Below, piece by piece: positions 9,382 to 18,505 of a stretch of DNA of 64,000 bases. Source of the DNA: an uncultured Clostridia bacterium. GTDB lineage: Bacteria; Bacillota; Clostridia; RUG12999. The translations under genes were made by a program, and so were the position numbers. Below the pieces are notes generated by a model, which ran no database searches, was not told the DNA's origin, and saw only the letters and a list, made by a program, of their open reading frames with translations. Location: positions 1 to 64,000 of the forward strand of contig CAKVOK010000004.1 in the NCBI GenBank assembly GCA_934792465.1, read 5' to 3'. Within the stretch, counting starts at the first letter, position 1; every line of letters starts with the position of its first letter.

Positions 9382-9741
9382 TTAGAATTCAAGGCCGCCC
9401 TCACGCGCACCGCTGGCCAGCTCTGCTACTCTACCGTGGTATACATATCCGCCACGATCGAATACAACTTGCTTTATACCTTTTTCCAAAGCTTTTTTAG
9501 CTACCATTTCGCCGATTGCATGAGCTGCCTCTTTATTTCCGCCGTTACCACTGAAACTGCTTTCTAATGTGGAGGCGGATACCAATGTTATACCTTTTGT
9601 ATCGTCTATTATCTGAGCGTATATATTTTTTGCGCTTCTGAATACGCAAAGTCTCGGACGCTCAGCCGTTCCGTTTATAAACTTACGTACACGTTTGTGA
9701 CGTTTGATTCTTGATACATTACTGCTTTTTTTGTTTATCAT
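9382..9741 (-). CDS. rplR: 50S ribosomal protein L18
   Basis: L18 (119 aa) binds 5S rRNA together with L5. It has the basic N-terminus [20 protein letters not shown] and the core [18 protein letters not shown], ending in the typical [17 protein letters not shown]. It is located between rplF and rpsE as expected. Confidence 0.98.
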   Translation of the reverse strand: MINKKSSNVSRIKRHKRVRKFINGTAERPRLCVFRSAKNIYAQIIDDTKGITLVSASTLESSFSGNGGNKEAAHAIGEMVAKKALEKGIKQVVFDRGGYVYHGRVAELASGAREGGLEF

Positions 9742-9759
9742 TGTAACGTCCTCCTTTCA

Positions 9760-10308
9760 TTATTTCTTCTTGGCGCCGGTCTTACCTTCTTTACGTCTGA
9801 TGTGTTCATCAACGTATTTAATACCTTTGCCCTTATACGGCTCCGGAGGTCTCTTTTCTCTTACTACGGCCGCAAACTGACCAACTTCCTGTTTGTCTAT
9901 ACCTTTAATAATAATCGAGTTGGGACTTGGAACTTCTATTGTGATTCCGCCTGTTTCTTCCATTTCAACCTGATGTGAATATCCCAGGTTCATAACAAGC
10001 TTATTACCCTGTTTTGCTGCTCTGTAACCAACACCGTTTACTTCAAGCGCTTTTGAATATCCTTCGCTTACGCCTACAACCATGTTGTTTATAAGAGTTC
10101 TTGTAAGACCGTGGAGAGATTTGTGCATCTTATCTTCCGAAGGTCTTTTTACAATAACTTCCGAACCCTCTACGCTTATTATCATATCGGGGTGAAGAGT
10201 TTTTGTAAGTGTTCCCTTAGAACCTTTTACGGTTACAACGTTACCTTCGCCGACTTTAACTTCAACACCTGCCGGTATTGTTATCGGCATTCTGCCTATT
10301 CTTGACAT
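9760..10308 (-). CDS. rplF: 50S ribosomal protein L6
   Basis: L6 (182 aa) is next to the sarcin-ricin loop, where elongation factors bind. Both repeated domains are present: [17 protein letters not shown] at the start and, in the second, [20 protein letters not shown]. The C-terminus is Lys-rich ([10 protein letters not shown]). Normal length and context. Confidence 0.98.
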   Translation of the reverse strand: MSRIGRMPITIPAGVEVKVGEGNVVTVKGSKGTLTKTLHPDMIISVEGSEVIVKRPSEDKMHKSLHGLTRTLINNMVVGVSEGYSKALEVNGVGYRAAKQGNKLVMNLGYSHQVEMEETGGITIEVPSPNSIIIKGIDKQEVGQFAAVVREKRPPEPYKGKGIKYVDEHIRRKEGKTGAKKK

Positions 10309-10367
10309 TTATATTACCTCCTTGGGTTAATTGAGCGGTCATTGCCGCGTTTCGCCCTGTATTTAAA

Positions 10368-10766
10368 TTACCAAATGTATGCGAGTACTTCTCCGCCTAT
10401 ACCTGCTTCTCTTGCTTTCTTATCGGTCATTATACCTTTTGAAGTAGAGATTATGGCAATTCCGAGACCTCTGATTACTTTCGGAAGTTCATCTTTGCCG
10501 GCATAAACTCTGAGACCGGGTTTACTTACTCTCTTAAGGCCTGTTATTGTTTTTGCCTTGCTTGCGCCGTATTTAAGAGTAATTCTAATTATACCCTGTT
10601 TGTTATCGTCGATTAACTGATAACTTTTTATATAACCTTCCGCAGCCAGGATTTCAACTATAGCCTTCTTCTGATTCGAAGCCGGTACATCTACAGTTTC
10701 GTGTTTTGCATTAGCTGCATTTCTTATTCTTGTAAGCAAATCTGCAATAGGATCAGTTATTTGCAT
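10368..10766 (-). CDS. rpsH: 30S ribosomal protein S8
   Basis: S8 (132 aa) binds helix 21 of 16S rRNA early in 30S assembly. The start [20 protein letters not shown] and the end [20 protein letters not shown] are diagnostic. In E. coli S8 is the spc-operon repressor acting at the L5 start; nothing similar can be recognised here by eye. Confidence 0.98.
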   Translation of the reverse strand: MQITDPIADLLTRIRNAANAKHETVDVPASNQKKAIVEILAAEGYIKSYQLIDDNKQGIIRITLKYGASKAKTITGLKRVSKPGLRVYAGKDELPKVIRGLGIAIISTSKGIMTDKKAREAGIGGEVLAYIW

Positions 10767-10796
10767 ATTGTTTACCTCCTTCCTTACGGTAAAACA

Positions 10797-10982
10797 TTAC
10801 CAACTTGCCTTTTTGACACCGGGGATTTGGCCTTTGTAAGCTAACTCTCTGAAGCATATACGGCAAATACCGAATTTTCTGAGATAAGCATGAGGTCTTC
10901 CGCAAATTTTGCATCTGTTGTAATATCTTGTGCTGAATTTCGGTGGTCTCTGTTGTTTTAATACCATAGCCTTTTTAGCCAT
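10797..10982 (-). CDS. rpsN: 30S ribosomal protein S14, zinc-binding type Z
   Basis: This 61-residue S14 is the short zinc form. CKICGRPH and CRICFRELA supply the two CxxC pairs. The basic N-terminus ([23 protein letters not shown]) is normal. Small zinc-type S14 is typical of Gram-positive bacteria and is located between rplE and rpsH as expected. Confidence 0.98.
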   Translation of the reverse strand: MAKKAMVLKQQRPPKFSTRYYNRCKICGRPHAYLRKFGICRICFRELAYKGQIPGVKKASW

Positions 10983-10998
10983 TGTGTTTTGCCCCCTC

Positions 10999-11541
10999 TC
11001 AGTTTTTGCTGAACGGAGCGCCCATCAAACTCAAAAGTTCGCGAGCCTCCTCGTCTGTATTTGCTGTTGTTACCATTATTATGTCCATACCTCTGACTTT
11101 GTCTATTTTATCATATTCAATTTCAGGGAATATGAGCTGTTCTTTAACACCCATAGAATAGTTGCCTCTGCCGTCGAATGAGTTCGGGTTGATTCCGTGG
11201 AAATCTCTTACACGGGGAAGAGCCACGTTGAACAATCTGTCCAAGAACTCATACATTTTATCTGCACGAAGCGTTACCTTTATACCGATGTTTGTTCCCT
11301 CACGAAGCTTAAAGTTAGCTATTGAATTTTTAGCTTTTGTTACAACAGGTTTCTGACCTGTGATAGCTGTGAGGTCCGTTATAGCCGCATCGATTACTTT
11401 CGGATTGTCTTTTGCTTCTCCGAGACCTATATTAATAACAATTTTATCTAATTTAGGTATTTGCATCGGACTCTTGTATGAAAATTTGCTCATAAGCGCA
11501 GGTGCTACCTCGCTTACATACTTATCTTTAAGTCTTGCCAT
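10999..11541 (-). CDS. rplE: 50S ribosomal protein L5
   Basis: L5 (180 aa) anchors 5S rRNA and touches the P-site tRNA. The motifs [30 protein letters not shown] and [19 protein letters not shown] are intact. It is complete, between rplX and rpsN. Confidence 0.98.
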   Translation of the reverse strand: MARLKDKYVSEVAPALMSKFSYKSPMQIPKLDKIVINIGLGEAKDNPKVIDAAITDLTAITGQKPVVTKAKNSIANFKLREGTNIGIKVTLRADKMYEFLDRLFNVALPRVRDFHGINPNSFDGRGNYSMGVKEQLIFPEIEYDKIDKVRGMDIIMVTTANTDEEARELLSLMGAPFSKN

Positions 11542-11566
11542 CCTATGCTTCCTCCTTTCACAAGTA

Positions 11567-11887
11567 TTAGTCTATAATCTCAAGACACTTCTTGCAGTAT
11601 CTTGATTTCTCGCCGTTTTCCAAAACCTTTCTGCCTATACGTGTAGGTTTGCCGCATTTCGGGCATACACGCATTACCTTGCAGCCGTATATCGGAGCTT
11701 CTTTTTCAAGTCTGCCGCCGGCTTCACCCTGTCTGCGAGGTTTTGAATGACGAATTACCATATTTACTTTTTCAACAAGGATTTTTCCGGATTTCGGGTC
11801 AACAGAAATAACCTTGCCTTTTTTACCTTTATCCTTACCGGTGATTACTACAACTTCATCGCCGGACTTTAAATGGTATTTACTCAT
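11567..11887 (-). CDS. rplX: 50S ribosomal protein L24 (with zinc-ribbon tail)
   Basis: L24 (106 aa) initiates 50S assembly. The KOW motif [20 protein letters not shown] is at residues 9-28. The C-terminal third carries [13 protein letters not shown] and CKKC, a zinc ribbon found in many Gram-positive L24 proteins. It fits the zinc-type set formed with S4, S14 and L36. Confidence 0.98.
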   Translation of the reverse strand: MSKYHLKSGDEVVVITGKDKGKKGKVISVDPKSGKILVEKVNMVIRHSKPRRQGEAGGRLEKEAPIYGCKVMRVCPKCGKPTRIGRKVLENGEKSRYCKKCLEIID

Positions 11888-11908
11888 TTAAGCTTGCCTC
11901 CCTTTCGA

Positions 11909-12277
11909 TCAAAGTACTTCCGGAGCAAGTGATAAAATCTTCATGTATTCTTTATCTCTAAGCTCTCTTGCTACAGGTCCGAAGATACGTGTACCTCTTG
12001 GGTTTTTATCATCTTTAATTATAACTGCAGCGTTTTCATCGAATCTTATATATGAACCGTCTGCACGACGTGCTCCTTTTACCGAGCGAACGATTACAGC
12101 TTTAACAACGTCACCTTTTTTAACAACTCCGCCGGGTGTACCCTTTTTTACCGAAGCTACAACAACGTCGCCTATTGCCGCATATCTTCTTCCGCTGCCT
12201 CCGAGAACTCTTATACACATAAGCTCTTTTGCACCGGTGTTGTCCGCAACTTTAAGAAGTGTTTGCTGTTGAATCAT
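11909..12277 (-). CDS. rplN: 50S ribosomal protein L14
   Basis: L14 (122 aa) lies at the subunit interface. It begins [20 protein letters not shown] and contains the signature [22 protein letters not shown]. Length and location between rpsQ and rplX are standard. Confidence 0.98.
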   Translation of the reverse strand: MIQQQTLLKVADNTGAKELMCIRVLGGSGRRYAAIGDVVVASVKKGTPGGVVKKGDVVKAVIVRSVKGARRADGSYIRFDENAAVIIKDDKNPRGTRIFGPVARELRDKEYMKILSLAPEVL

Positions 12278-12306
12278 GGTTAGTCCACTCCTTCCTCTAT
12301 TTTAAA

Positions 12307-12567
12307 TTACTGTGCTTTTTCAACTATTTCAACAAGACGCCATCTCTTATCCTTTGAAAGAGGTCTTGTTTCCATAACTTTTACTTTGTCCCCTATACCG
12401 CATACATTGTTTTCGTCATGCGCTTTTAATTTATAAGTGTTTTTAACAATCTTGCCGTATAAAGGATGCTTTACATGGTTAGCGATTGCAACTACGATGG
12501 TTTTATCCATTTTATTGCTTATAACTGTGCCAATTCTTGTTTTTCTGTAATTACGTTCCACAGTCAA
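12307..12567 (-). CDS. rpsQ: 30S ribosomal protein S17
   Basis: S17 (86 aa) is an OB-fold protein binding the 16S 5' domain. The family block [27 protein letters not shown] and the end [18 protein letters not shown] are present in full. Confidence 0.98.
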   Translation of the reverse strand: MTVERNYRKTRIGTVISNKMDKTIVVAIANHVKHPLYGKIVKNTYKLKAHDENNVCGIGDKVKVMETRPLSKDKRWRLVEIVEKAQ

Positions 12568-12587
12568 AATCCTCCTTTCTTAAACTA

Positions 12588-12788
12588 TCAAACAGACTCT
12601 TTTATTTCGTTTTCGCGTAAGATAGTTTTAACTCTGGCGATTGTCTTTTTCACTTCCACCATTTTCATAGGATTATCTAATTGGTTGGTGGCATGTTGAA
12701 ATCTTAAATTAAAGAGTTCGGCTTTGAGCTCTTTTAACTGAAGCTCAAGTTCCTGAGCCGAAAGCTCACGAAGCTTACTTGTTTTCAT
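12588..12788 (-). CDS. rpmC: 50S ribosomal protein L29
   Basis: L29 (66 aa) is a two-helix protein at the tunnel exit and part of the docking site for SRP and trigger factor. The core [20 protein letters not shown] is diagnostic. The start is ATG at 12788 behind AAGGTG; an upstream GTG at 12797 overlaps that site. The first codons overlap the end of rplP. Confidence 0.97.
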   Translation of the reverse strand: MKTSKLRELSAQELELQLKELKAELFNLRFQHATNQLDNPMKMVEVKKTIARVKTILRENEIKESV

Positions 12789-13218
12789 TTGCGTCACCTT
12801 CCGTTTCTGCGCTGCTGCGAGCTATTATTTTACATTTGATAGGCAGTTTGTGAATAGCACGTGTGAGAGCTGCTCTTGAAATCTCTTCAGAAACTCCCGC
12901 TATTTCAAACAATACTCTATCGGGTTTTACAACTGCTACCCAGTATTCCGGAGAACCTTTACCACTACCCATTCGAGTTTCGGCAGGTTTCTGTGTTACC
13001 GGCTTATCGGGGAATATTTTAATCCATACCTGACCGCCACGTTTTGTATATCTTGTCATAGCAATACGGGCTGCCTCTATCTGATTGCTGGTTATCCAGC
13101 CGGGCTCTAAAGCCACTATACCGAAATCACCGTGAGCAAGCGTATTACCGCGTAATGCTCTGCCTTTCATGCGGCCTCTCTGTACTCTGCGGTATTTCAC
13201 TCTTTTAGGCATTAACAT
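12775..13218 (-). CDS. rplP: 50S ribosomal protein L16
   Basis: L16 (147 aa) organises the A-site tRNA region of the 50S subunit. It starts with the usual [19 protein letters not shown], followed by [20 protein letters not shown] and [15 protein letters not shown]. It shares one base with the rpsC stop (TAATG) and overlaps rpmC by 14 bp, so translation is tightly coupled. Confidence 0.98.
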   Translation of the reverse strand: MLMPKRVKYRRVQRGRMKGRALRGNTLAHGDFGIVALEPGWITSNQIEAARIAMTRYTKRGGQVWIKIFPDKPVTQKPAETRMGSGKGSPEYWVAVVKPDRVLFEIAGVSEEISRAALTRAIHKLPIKCKIIARSSAETEGDANENK

Positions 13219-13886
13219 TATTTTGCTCCTCCTTCCGCTTTGCGAACTCTTTTATTTTCAGGAAGAACTTCACCTTTATATATCCATACTTTTACACCGA
13301 TTTTACCGTATGTTGTATTTGCTTCGGCAAATCCGTAGTCGATATCGGCTCTCAAAGTCTGCAAAGGTATTGTACCTTCATGATACTGCTCTGTACGTGC
13401 GATTTCAGCACCGCCGAGACGACCGGAGCAAGCAGTTTTGATACCCTTGGCACCAAGTTTCATTGCTCTGCCCATAACAGATTTCATTGCACGTCTGAAA
13501 GATATTCTCTTTTCGAGCTGTGCTGCTATGTTTTCGGCAACAAGCTGTGCGTCTGCGTCTGCATTCTTAACTTCAACGATGTTTATAGCAACGTCTTTGC
13601 CTATCATGTCTACAAGTTCTTTTCTGAGTTTTTCAATTTCACTGCCGCCTCTTCCGATTACGATACCCGGTTTTGCAGCACTGATATTGATAAACACTTT
13701 GTTTATTTTACGTTCTATTTCAATTTTGGGAACTCCTGCGAGGAAGAGTTTCTTTTTGATAAATTCTCTTATCTTAACATCTTCTACAAGATAATCCGAA
13801 AATGATTTCTTATCGGCAAACCATTTTGAATCCCAATCTTTTATTACACCTACTCTAAGTCCGTGTGGATGTACCTTCTGACCCAT
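13218..13886 (-). CDS. rpsC: 30S ribosomal protein S3
   Basis: S3 (222 aa) forms part of the mRNA entry tunnel and helicase. The N-terminal start [20 protein letters not shown], a KH domain with [15 protein letters not shown] near residues 75-89, and the C-terminal domain ending RAEG-like ([11 protein letters not shown]) are all present. Confidence 0.98.
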   Translation of the reverse strand: MGQKVHPHGLRVGVIKDWDSKWFADKKSFSDYLVEDVKIREFIKKKLFLAGVPKIEIERKINKVFINISAAKPGIVIGRGGSEIEKLRKELVDMIGKDVAINIVEVKNADADAQLVAENIAAQLEKRISFRRAMKSVMGRAMKLGAKGIKTACSGRLGGAEIARTEQYHEGTIPLQTLRADIDYGFAEANTTYGKIGVKVWIYKGEVLPENKRVRKAEGGAK

Positions 13887-13898
13887 TATTACACCTCC

Positions 13899-14234
13899 TT
13901 ATTCTTTTTCTTTCAATACTAATGTTATGTGGCTTGTGCGTTTGTTTATACGGAACGCTCTGCCTTGTGCTCTTGGCATAATTCTCTTTAATATCGGTCC
14001 GGGATTAGCGTATGCTTCTGCAACATAAAGCTTATCCACATCCATATTGAAATTGTTTTCGGCATTAGCCATCGCCGATTTCAAAACTTTTATTAATAAT
14101 TCAGAACCAGCCTTTGGTGTATGGCGAAGAATACCCATCGCCTCGCCTACAGGCTTATTTCTGATAAGGTCGTTTACTATTTTCACCTTACGCGGTGAAA
14201 TACGGGCATATCTATGGGTTGCGCGTGCTTCCAT
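13899..14234 (-). CDS. rplV: 50S ribosomal protein L22
   Basis: L22 (111 aa) lines the exit tunnel with a long beta hairpin and is a known site of macrolide resistance changes. The start at ATG 14234 gives [20 protein letters not shown] and has AAGGAGG eight bases upstream; the longer reading from 14285 would add 17 unrelated residues. The loop region [20 protein letters not shown] looks normal. Confidence 0.97.
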   Translation of the reverse strand: MEARATHRYARISPRKVKIVNDLIRNKPVGEAMGILRHTPKAGSELLIKVLKSAMANAENNFNMDVDKLYVAEAYANPGPILKRIMPRAQGRAFRINKRTSHITLVLKEKE

Positions 14235-14298
14235 GCCTCGTTCCTCCTTTCTTATACACCGAACACGGGAATCCCGCTTCGGCAAGCCCGGGGCTTAA

Positions 14299-14574
14299 TT
14301 ATTTTACTGCTGTCTTTGAACCCGAATGACCTTTAAAGGTACGTGTCGGTGCAAATTCGCCGAGCTTATGACCTACCATATCCTCCGTAACATATACGGG
14401 AACGTGTTTGCGGCCGTCGTGTACAGCTATTGTGTGGCCTACCATTTCCGGAAATATGGTAGATGCTCTTGACCATGTTTTAACAACCGTTTTCTTTCCG
14501 GTTTCGTTTAACTCATTAATTTTTTTAAGGAGTTTTTCATGGACAAAAGGCCCTTTTTTAATTGATCTGCTCAT
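14299..14574 (-). CDS. rpsS: 30S ribosomal protein S19
   Basis: S19 (91 aa) works with S13 in the 30S head. [19 protein letters not shown] and [18 protein letters not shown] are diagnostic. It is complete and lies between rplB and rplV. Confidence 0.98.
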   Translation of the reverse strand: MSRSIKKGPFVHEKLLKKINELNETGKKTVVKTWSRASTIFPEMVGHTIAVHDGRKHVPVYVTEDMVGHKLGEFAPTRTFKGHSGSKTAVK

Positions 14575-14591
14575 TATCCTTCCTCCTTATA

Positions 14592-15425
14592 TTACTTCGA
14601 TTTTCTCGATTTTATGATATATTTGTTTGTAGCTTTCTTTCTTGAGCGCGTCTTATAACCAAGTGCCGGTTTACCCCAAGGAGTAACAGGGCTCGGAAGA
14701 CCGATAGGCGATTTACCTTCACCACCGCCGTGAGGGTGATCGTTCGGGTTCATTACAACACCACGAACCGTAGGTCTGATACCCATGTGACGTTTTCTGC
14801 CGGCTTTACCGATTGATACGTTTTCATGGTCGATGTTACCTACAAGACCTATTGTTGCTTTACAATCAAGACTTACAAGTCTAACTTCTCCCGACGGAAG
14901 TCTTACCTGAGCATATTTGCCTTCTTTAGCCATAAGCTGTGCGCTTACGCCTGCGCTTCTTGCAAGCTGTGCGCCCTTGCCCGGAACAAGTTCAATATTG
15001 TGAATCGTTGTACCGAGAGGAATATCAGCGAGCTTCAAAGTGTTTCCGGCAACTATATCCGCACCTTCGCCGGATACTATTTCCGCACCTACTTTAAGAC
15101 CGTAAGGAGCTATGATATATCTCTTTTCGCCGTCTTCGTACTGAACGAGTGCAATATTCGCACTGCGGTTCGGATCGTACTCGATAGTAAGCACTGTTGC
15201 TTTCATTCCGTCTTTATTTCTCTTGAAATCTATTACTCTGTATTTTCTTCTGTTGCCGCCGCCTCTGTGACGAACAGTAATTCTGCCGTATGAGTTTCTG
15301 CCGGCATTTTTGTCAAGCTTTTCAAGAAGTGATTTTTCAGGTTTGTTTGTCGTAATTTCTTCAAAGGTAGAAACCGTCATAAATCTTCTTGCCGGAGAAG
15401 TAGGATTATATTTTCTTATTGCCAT
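14592..15425 (-). CDS. rplB: 50S ribosomal protein L2
   Basis: L2 (277 aa) is needed for subunit joining and peptidyl transfer. The SH3-like and OB domains are recognisable ([40 protein letters not shown]), and the C-terminal tail has [18 protein letters not shown], which carries the conserved His near the catalytic centre. Confidence 0.98.
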   Translation of the reverse strand: MAIRKYNPTSPARRFMTVSTFEEITTNKPEKSLLEKLDKNAGRNSYGRITVRHRGGGNRRKYRVIDFKRNKDGMKATVLTIEYDPNRSANIALVQYEDGEKRYIIAPYGLKVGAEIVSGEGADIVAGNTLKLADIPLGTTIHNIELVPGKGAQLARSAGVSAQLMAKEGKYAQVRLPSGEVRLVSLDCKATIGLVGNIDHENVSIGKAGRKRHMGIRPTVRGVVMNPNDHPHGGGEGKSPIGLPSPVTPWGKPALGYKTRSRKKATNKYIIKSRKSK

Positions 15426-15442
15426 AATTGTTTTCCTCCTTC

Positions 15443-15736
15443 TTAAGCCATGCCATCGAAGAACTCAATTGTCTTGCTGTCTTCAGTCAATGTTACAACA
15501 GCTTTTTTCCAATCCGCTCTTTTACCGATGTTCATGCCCATTCTCTTGTATTTACCGAGTACGTTCATTGTGTTTACCGCCTGAACCTTAACACCGAACA
15601 ATTCCTCGATTGCATTTTTTATCTGAACTTTGTTTGCACGTTTTGCTACCTTGAAGGTGTACTTTCTTTCCTGCATCTGTGACATACTCTGTTCCGTTAT
15701 GATAGGTTTTACTATGATATCGTGTGCTGTCATCAT
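15443..15736 (-). CDS. rplW: 50S ribosomal protein L23
   Basis: L23 (97 aa) surrounds the tunnel exit and docks trigger factor and [16 protein letters not shown] at the start and [20 protein letters not shown] in the centre are diagnostic. Its ATG overlaps the rplD stop (ATGA), implying coupling. Confidence 0.98.
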   Translation of the reverse strand: MMTAHDIIVKPIITEQSMSQMQERKYTFKVAKRANKVQIKNAIEELFGVKVQAVNTMNVLGKYKRMGMNIGKRADWKKAVVTLTEDSKTIEFFDGMA

Positions 15737-16353
15737 GCATACACCTCCTCAATCTTTGATATTGCAGCCTTAGACGCTACAAGGTAATCATATTTCAGAA
15801 TCTGATAAACGTTAATCGTATCTGCAAATGTTGTTTCAACATTCGGGATATTTCTTGCCGAGAGATAAACGTTCTTATTAACAGCTTCCGTAACTATGAG
15901 AGCCTTCGGAGCGTTTATGCTTTCAAGCATATTAACGATTGTCTTTGTTTTGATTTCATCTGCCTTGATGTCATCTATAACAATAAGCTCGCCTTCTGCA
16001 ACTTTAGCTGAAAGAGCTGATTTAAGCGCAAGTCTTCTGAGCTTTTTATTAAGTGTATATCTGTATGAACGCGGTTTCGGTCCGAGTGCTACTCCGCCGC
16101 CTGTCCACTGCGGTGAACGTATACTTCCCTGTCTTGCACGTCCTGTTCCCTTTTGTCTCCAAGGTTTTCTTCCGCCGCCGCGTACCTCTGTACGGGTTTT
16201 TGTACTCTGCGTTCCCTGTCTCTGGTTTGCCAAATAATTGACTACTACCTGGTGAATTGCCGATTTGTTGATTTCCGCTCCGAAAATGTTTTCGGAAAGC
16301 TCCATCGTACCGACGCTTTCACCTGCCATGTTAAGTATTGCTACGTTAGGCAT
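15733..16353 (-). CDS. rplD: 50S ribosomal protein L4
   Basis: L4 (206 aa) has a globular domain and a long tunnel loop. The loop sequence ([39 protein letters not shown]) is intact. In gamma-proteobacteria L4 represses its own operon through the S10 leader. The long leader here makes autoregulation possible, but the Gram-positive mechanism is not something I can read from sequence. Confidence 0.98.
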   Translation of the reverse strand: MPNVAILNMAGESVGTMELSENIFGAEINKSAIHQVVVNYLANQRQGTQSTKTRTEVRGGGRKPWRQKGTGRARQGSIRSPQWTGGGVALGPKPRSYRYTLNKKLRRLALKSALSAKVAEGELIVIDDIKADEIKTKTIVNMLESINAPKALIVTEAVNKNVYLSARNIPNVETTFADTINVYQILKYDYLVASKAAISKIEEVYA

Positions 16354-16382
16354 CGTATATCCTCCTTTCGGTAAAAATTATA

Positions 16383-17018
16383 TTACTTTCCTGATTTTAC
16401 TGTACTTTTAATATATACAAGTCCGCCTTTAGGTCCGGGTATTGCGCCTCTTACCAAGATAAGATTTCTTTCGGCATCAACTCTTGCAATGTCGAGGTTT
16501 TGAATTGTAACCTGTTCATTACCGTAATGTCCCGGAAGCTTTTTGCCCTTATAAACTCTTGACGGATCCGAGCAAGCGCCCATTGAACCAACGCCTCTGT
16601 GATAACCGGAGCCGTGAGTCATAGGACCTCTGTGTGTATTCCACCTTTTAACCGTACCCGTATATCCGCGGCCTTTTGTTCTGCCCGTAACGTCTACGCA
16701 TTCTCCCGCTTCAAATGTATCGGCTTTGATTTCATCACCTACATTTAAGGAAGAAATGTCATCGAGTCTGAACTCACGAAGATATCTCTTGTAAGCTACA
16801 CCCGCTTTGTCAAAGTGACCTTTTAAAGGCTTGTTCATTTTTCTTTCTTCCTTGTCGGCGAAACCGAACTGAACTGCCTCATAACCGTCTGTTTCAACAG
16901 TTTTCTTCTGTACTACCACGCACGGACCTGCTTCAACAACAGTTACCGGAATCATTTTTCCGTCTTCGCAAAAAAGCTGAGTCATACCGAGCTTTTTTCC
17001 TAAAATTGCTTTTTTCAT
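16383..17018 (-). CDS. rplC: 50S ribosomal protein L3
   Basis: L3 (211 aa) is close to the peptidyl-transferase centre. The start [16 protein letters not shown] and the loop [20 protein letters not shown] are diagnostic. It follows rpsJ after 127 bp, the widest spacer inside the operon's first part; no separate promoter is obvious there. Confidence 0.98.
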   Translation of the reverse strand: MKKAILGKKLGMTQLFCEDGKMIPVTVVEAGPCVVVQKKTVETDGYEAVQFGFADKEERKMNKPLKGHFDKAGVAYKRYLREFRLDDISSLNVGDEIKADTFEAGECVDVTGRTKGRGYTGTVKRWNTHRGPMTHGSGYHRGVGSMGACSDPSRVYKGKKLPGHYGNEQVTIQNLDIARVDAERNLILVRGAIPGPKGGLVYIKSTVKSGK

Positions 17019-17145
17019 TTTCCTTTACACCTCCATCTGGTTATTGGTTGACCTAAGCCAACATGACCGGAAATGCCATACTCATGACCTGTATGTCTTT
17101 CCTTATTATATAAAACCTTTCGGGTTTTACCGTTACTTAAACGAA

Positions 17146-17460
17146 TTATACCAACTTGATTTCTATCTCAACGCCTGCCGGCAAATCAAGTCTTTTCAGT
17201 GCTTCCATCGTCTTGGGAGCCGGTGATATAATATCGATGAGTCTTTTATGAGTGCGAAGCTCAAACTGTTCTCTCGAATCTTTATATTTGTGTACCGCTC
17301 TTAATATTGTAACTACTTCCTTTTTTGTCGGAAGAGGAATAGGACCTGATACCTTAGAACCTGTTCTTTTTGCAGTTTCAACGATTTTTTCCGCCGACTG
17401 ATCTATTAAAGAATGATCGTATGCTTTAAGTCTTATTCTCATTTTTGATGTACTTGCCAT
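17146..17460 (-). CDS. rpsJ: 30S ribosomal protein S10
   Basis: S10 (104 aa) is a 30S head protein that also acts with NusB in antitermination. The motifs [17 protein letters not shown] and [20 protein letters not shown] are complete. It is the first gene of the super-operon, preceded by GGAGGCGAC and a leader of about 285 nt. Confidence 0.98.
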   Translation of the reverse strand: MASTSKMRIRLKAYDHSLIDQSAEKIVETAKRTGSKVSGPIPLPTKKEVVTILRAVHKYKDSREQFELRTHKRLIDIISPAPKTMEALKRLDLPAGVEIEIKLV

Positions 17461-17745
17461 AAATGTCGCCTCCTGAAATAAATATTAGCTGTTTCGTGTT
17501 TTGCGACAAACAATTTCTGCACACTTATCCGGGTGTGTCATGCTCACCCATCAAAATAACCCGGGGCATAGTAACCTCCGGGCACACAACGCAATATCCC
17601 GCCTATAACACAGGTATCAACGGAATATACAGTCTTTTGTGTACAGTGACTCTGCCGCCCGGTTTAAAATCGGACAAATCTCCACGGAAATTCCCAAGCT
17701 TCTTGAGTGCAACCTCCCGCTTCATCGACCGCCTATAGTCACAGC
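17461..17745 (-). promoter_or_regulatory. Long structured leader of the S10 super-operon
   Basis: Between the promoter and rpsJ lie about 285 transcribed bases. On the minus strand they include a CCCGG/CCGGG stem (about 17562-17584), a GGGTG/CACCC stem (about 17536-17554), and two GGAGGTT-containing segments (about 17709 and 17572). A 40-codon ORF occupies 17603-17725. The leader is more GC-rich than surrounding spacers. A regulatory role, such as ribosomal-protein feedback, is inference. Confidence 0.5.
17603..17725 (-). CDS. Putative 40-aa leader peptide of the S10 operon
   Basis: An ATG at 17725, about 20 nt after the predicted transcript start and 3 bases after AGGCGG, opens a 40-codon frame ending in TAG. 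The product starts MKREVALKKLGNFRG and contains DLSDFKPGGRVTVH. That block resembles the conserved DLPDFRPGDTVRVH region of ribosomal protein L19 (my recollection of the family). It then departs completely (KRLYIPLIPVL). It could be a regulatory leader peptide or L19 mimic, or a chance reading of a structured leader. Evidence for translation is limited to the SD and frame. Confidence 0.35.
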   Translation of the reverse strand: MKREVALKKLGNFRGDLSDFKPGGRVTVHKRLYIPLIPVL

Positions 17746-17751
17746 CTTATT

Positions 17752-17780
17752 ATTATACCATATTTTTTATACAATTACAA
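17752..17780 (-). promoter_or_regulatory. S10 operon promoter P1
   Basis: On the minus strand, TTGTAA (17775-17780) and a perfect TATAAT (17752-17757) are separated by 17 bp. Predicted transcript start is about 17745. Confidence 0.7.
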
Positions 17781-17783
17781 TAG

Positions 17784-17813
17784 TTTATATGTATAAATTT
17801 ATTTTTTTGTCAA
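17784..17813 (-). promoter_or_regulatory. S10 operon promoter P2 (upstream)
   Basis: A perfect TTGACA (17808-17813) is 18 bp from TATAAA (17784-17789) on the minus strand, just upstream of P1. Tandem promoters are plausible for a highly expressed operon. Confidence 0.5.
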
Positions 17814-17873
17814 ACTGTTTTTTATACATATTATACAAATTTCATCATAAAACTTTTATATTGCATTTTTGTG

Positions 17874-17902
17874 TTGACTTTTCCCACAAAAACACTTATA
17901 AT
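17874..17902 (+). promoter_or_regulatory. Promoter of the ywlG-family gene
   Basis: TTGACT (17874-17879), 17 bp, then TATAAT (17897-17902). It is divergent from the S10 promoters 60-120 bp away. It excludes the in-frame ATG at 17905, which lies before the transcript start. Confidence 0.8.
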
Positions 17903-17937
17903 ATATGATATTGATTAAACATAAGGGAGGATTTACC

Positions 17938-18489
17938 GTGACTGATATAATAAAAAAGGAAGCGCATGACGCCGTTGAACAAATTATTGAGGCGGCAAAC
18001 TTAAAAAGCGGTTCGATATTCATAGCCGGCTGTTCGACAAGCGAAATATTAGGTCAGAAAATAGGAACGATGTCAAGCTTCGATACCGCAAAAGAGGTTT
18101 TTTCGGAAATTTACGGTGTTCTCAGGAAAAACGGCATATATCTTGCGGCGCAGTGCTGCGAACATCTGAACCGTGCAATGATAATCGAGCGAGAGCTTGC
18201 CGATAACTTAAACATACCTATAGTAAATGTACGCCCGATGCCCAAAGCCGGCGGTTCTTTCGCAACCGCAGCATACGAAAGCTTTGAAAGTCCGGCGGCA
18301 GTCGAAAATATTCTCGGCGATGCAGGTATAGACATAGGCGGAACGCTTATCGGAATGCATCTTAAGCCCGTAGCCGTGCCGCTGCGCATATCGGTTAAAA
18401 AAATAGGCGAAGCAAACATAATCTGTGCGAGAACCCGCCCGAAATTTATTGGCGGCAGCCGTGCGCATTATGACGAATCAATGCTTTAA
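17938..18489 (+). CDS. YwlG family protein (DUF436/TIGR01440)
   Basis: A 183-residue conserved Firmicutes protein of unknown function. Recognised features are the N-terminal block FIAGCSTSEILGQKIGTMSS, the AAQCCEHLNRAMIIERE segment with paired cysteines, and the glycine-rich C-terminal RTRPKFIGGSRAHYDESML. The start is GTG at 17938, seven bases after GGGAGG. In many Firmicutes it neighbours rpiB/upp or glyA genes; here it precedes a MATE exporter by 16 bp, so the two are probably cotranscribed. Confidence 0.85.
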   Translation: MTDIIKKEAHDAVEQIIEAANLKSGSIFIAGCSTSEILGQKIGTMSSFDTAKEVFSEIYGVLRKNGIYLAAQCCEHLNRAMIIERELADNLNIPIVNVRPMPKAGGSFATAAYESFESPAAVENILGDAGIDIGGTLIGMHLKPVAVPLRISVKKIGEANIICARTRPKFIGGSRAHYDESML

Positions 18490-18505
18490 CAGGAAAGGAA
18501 TACTC

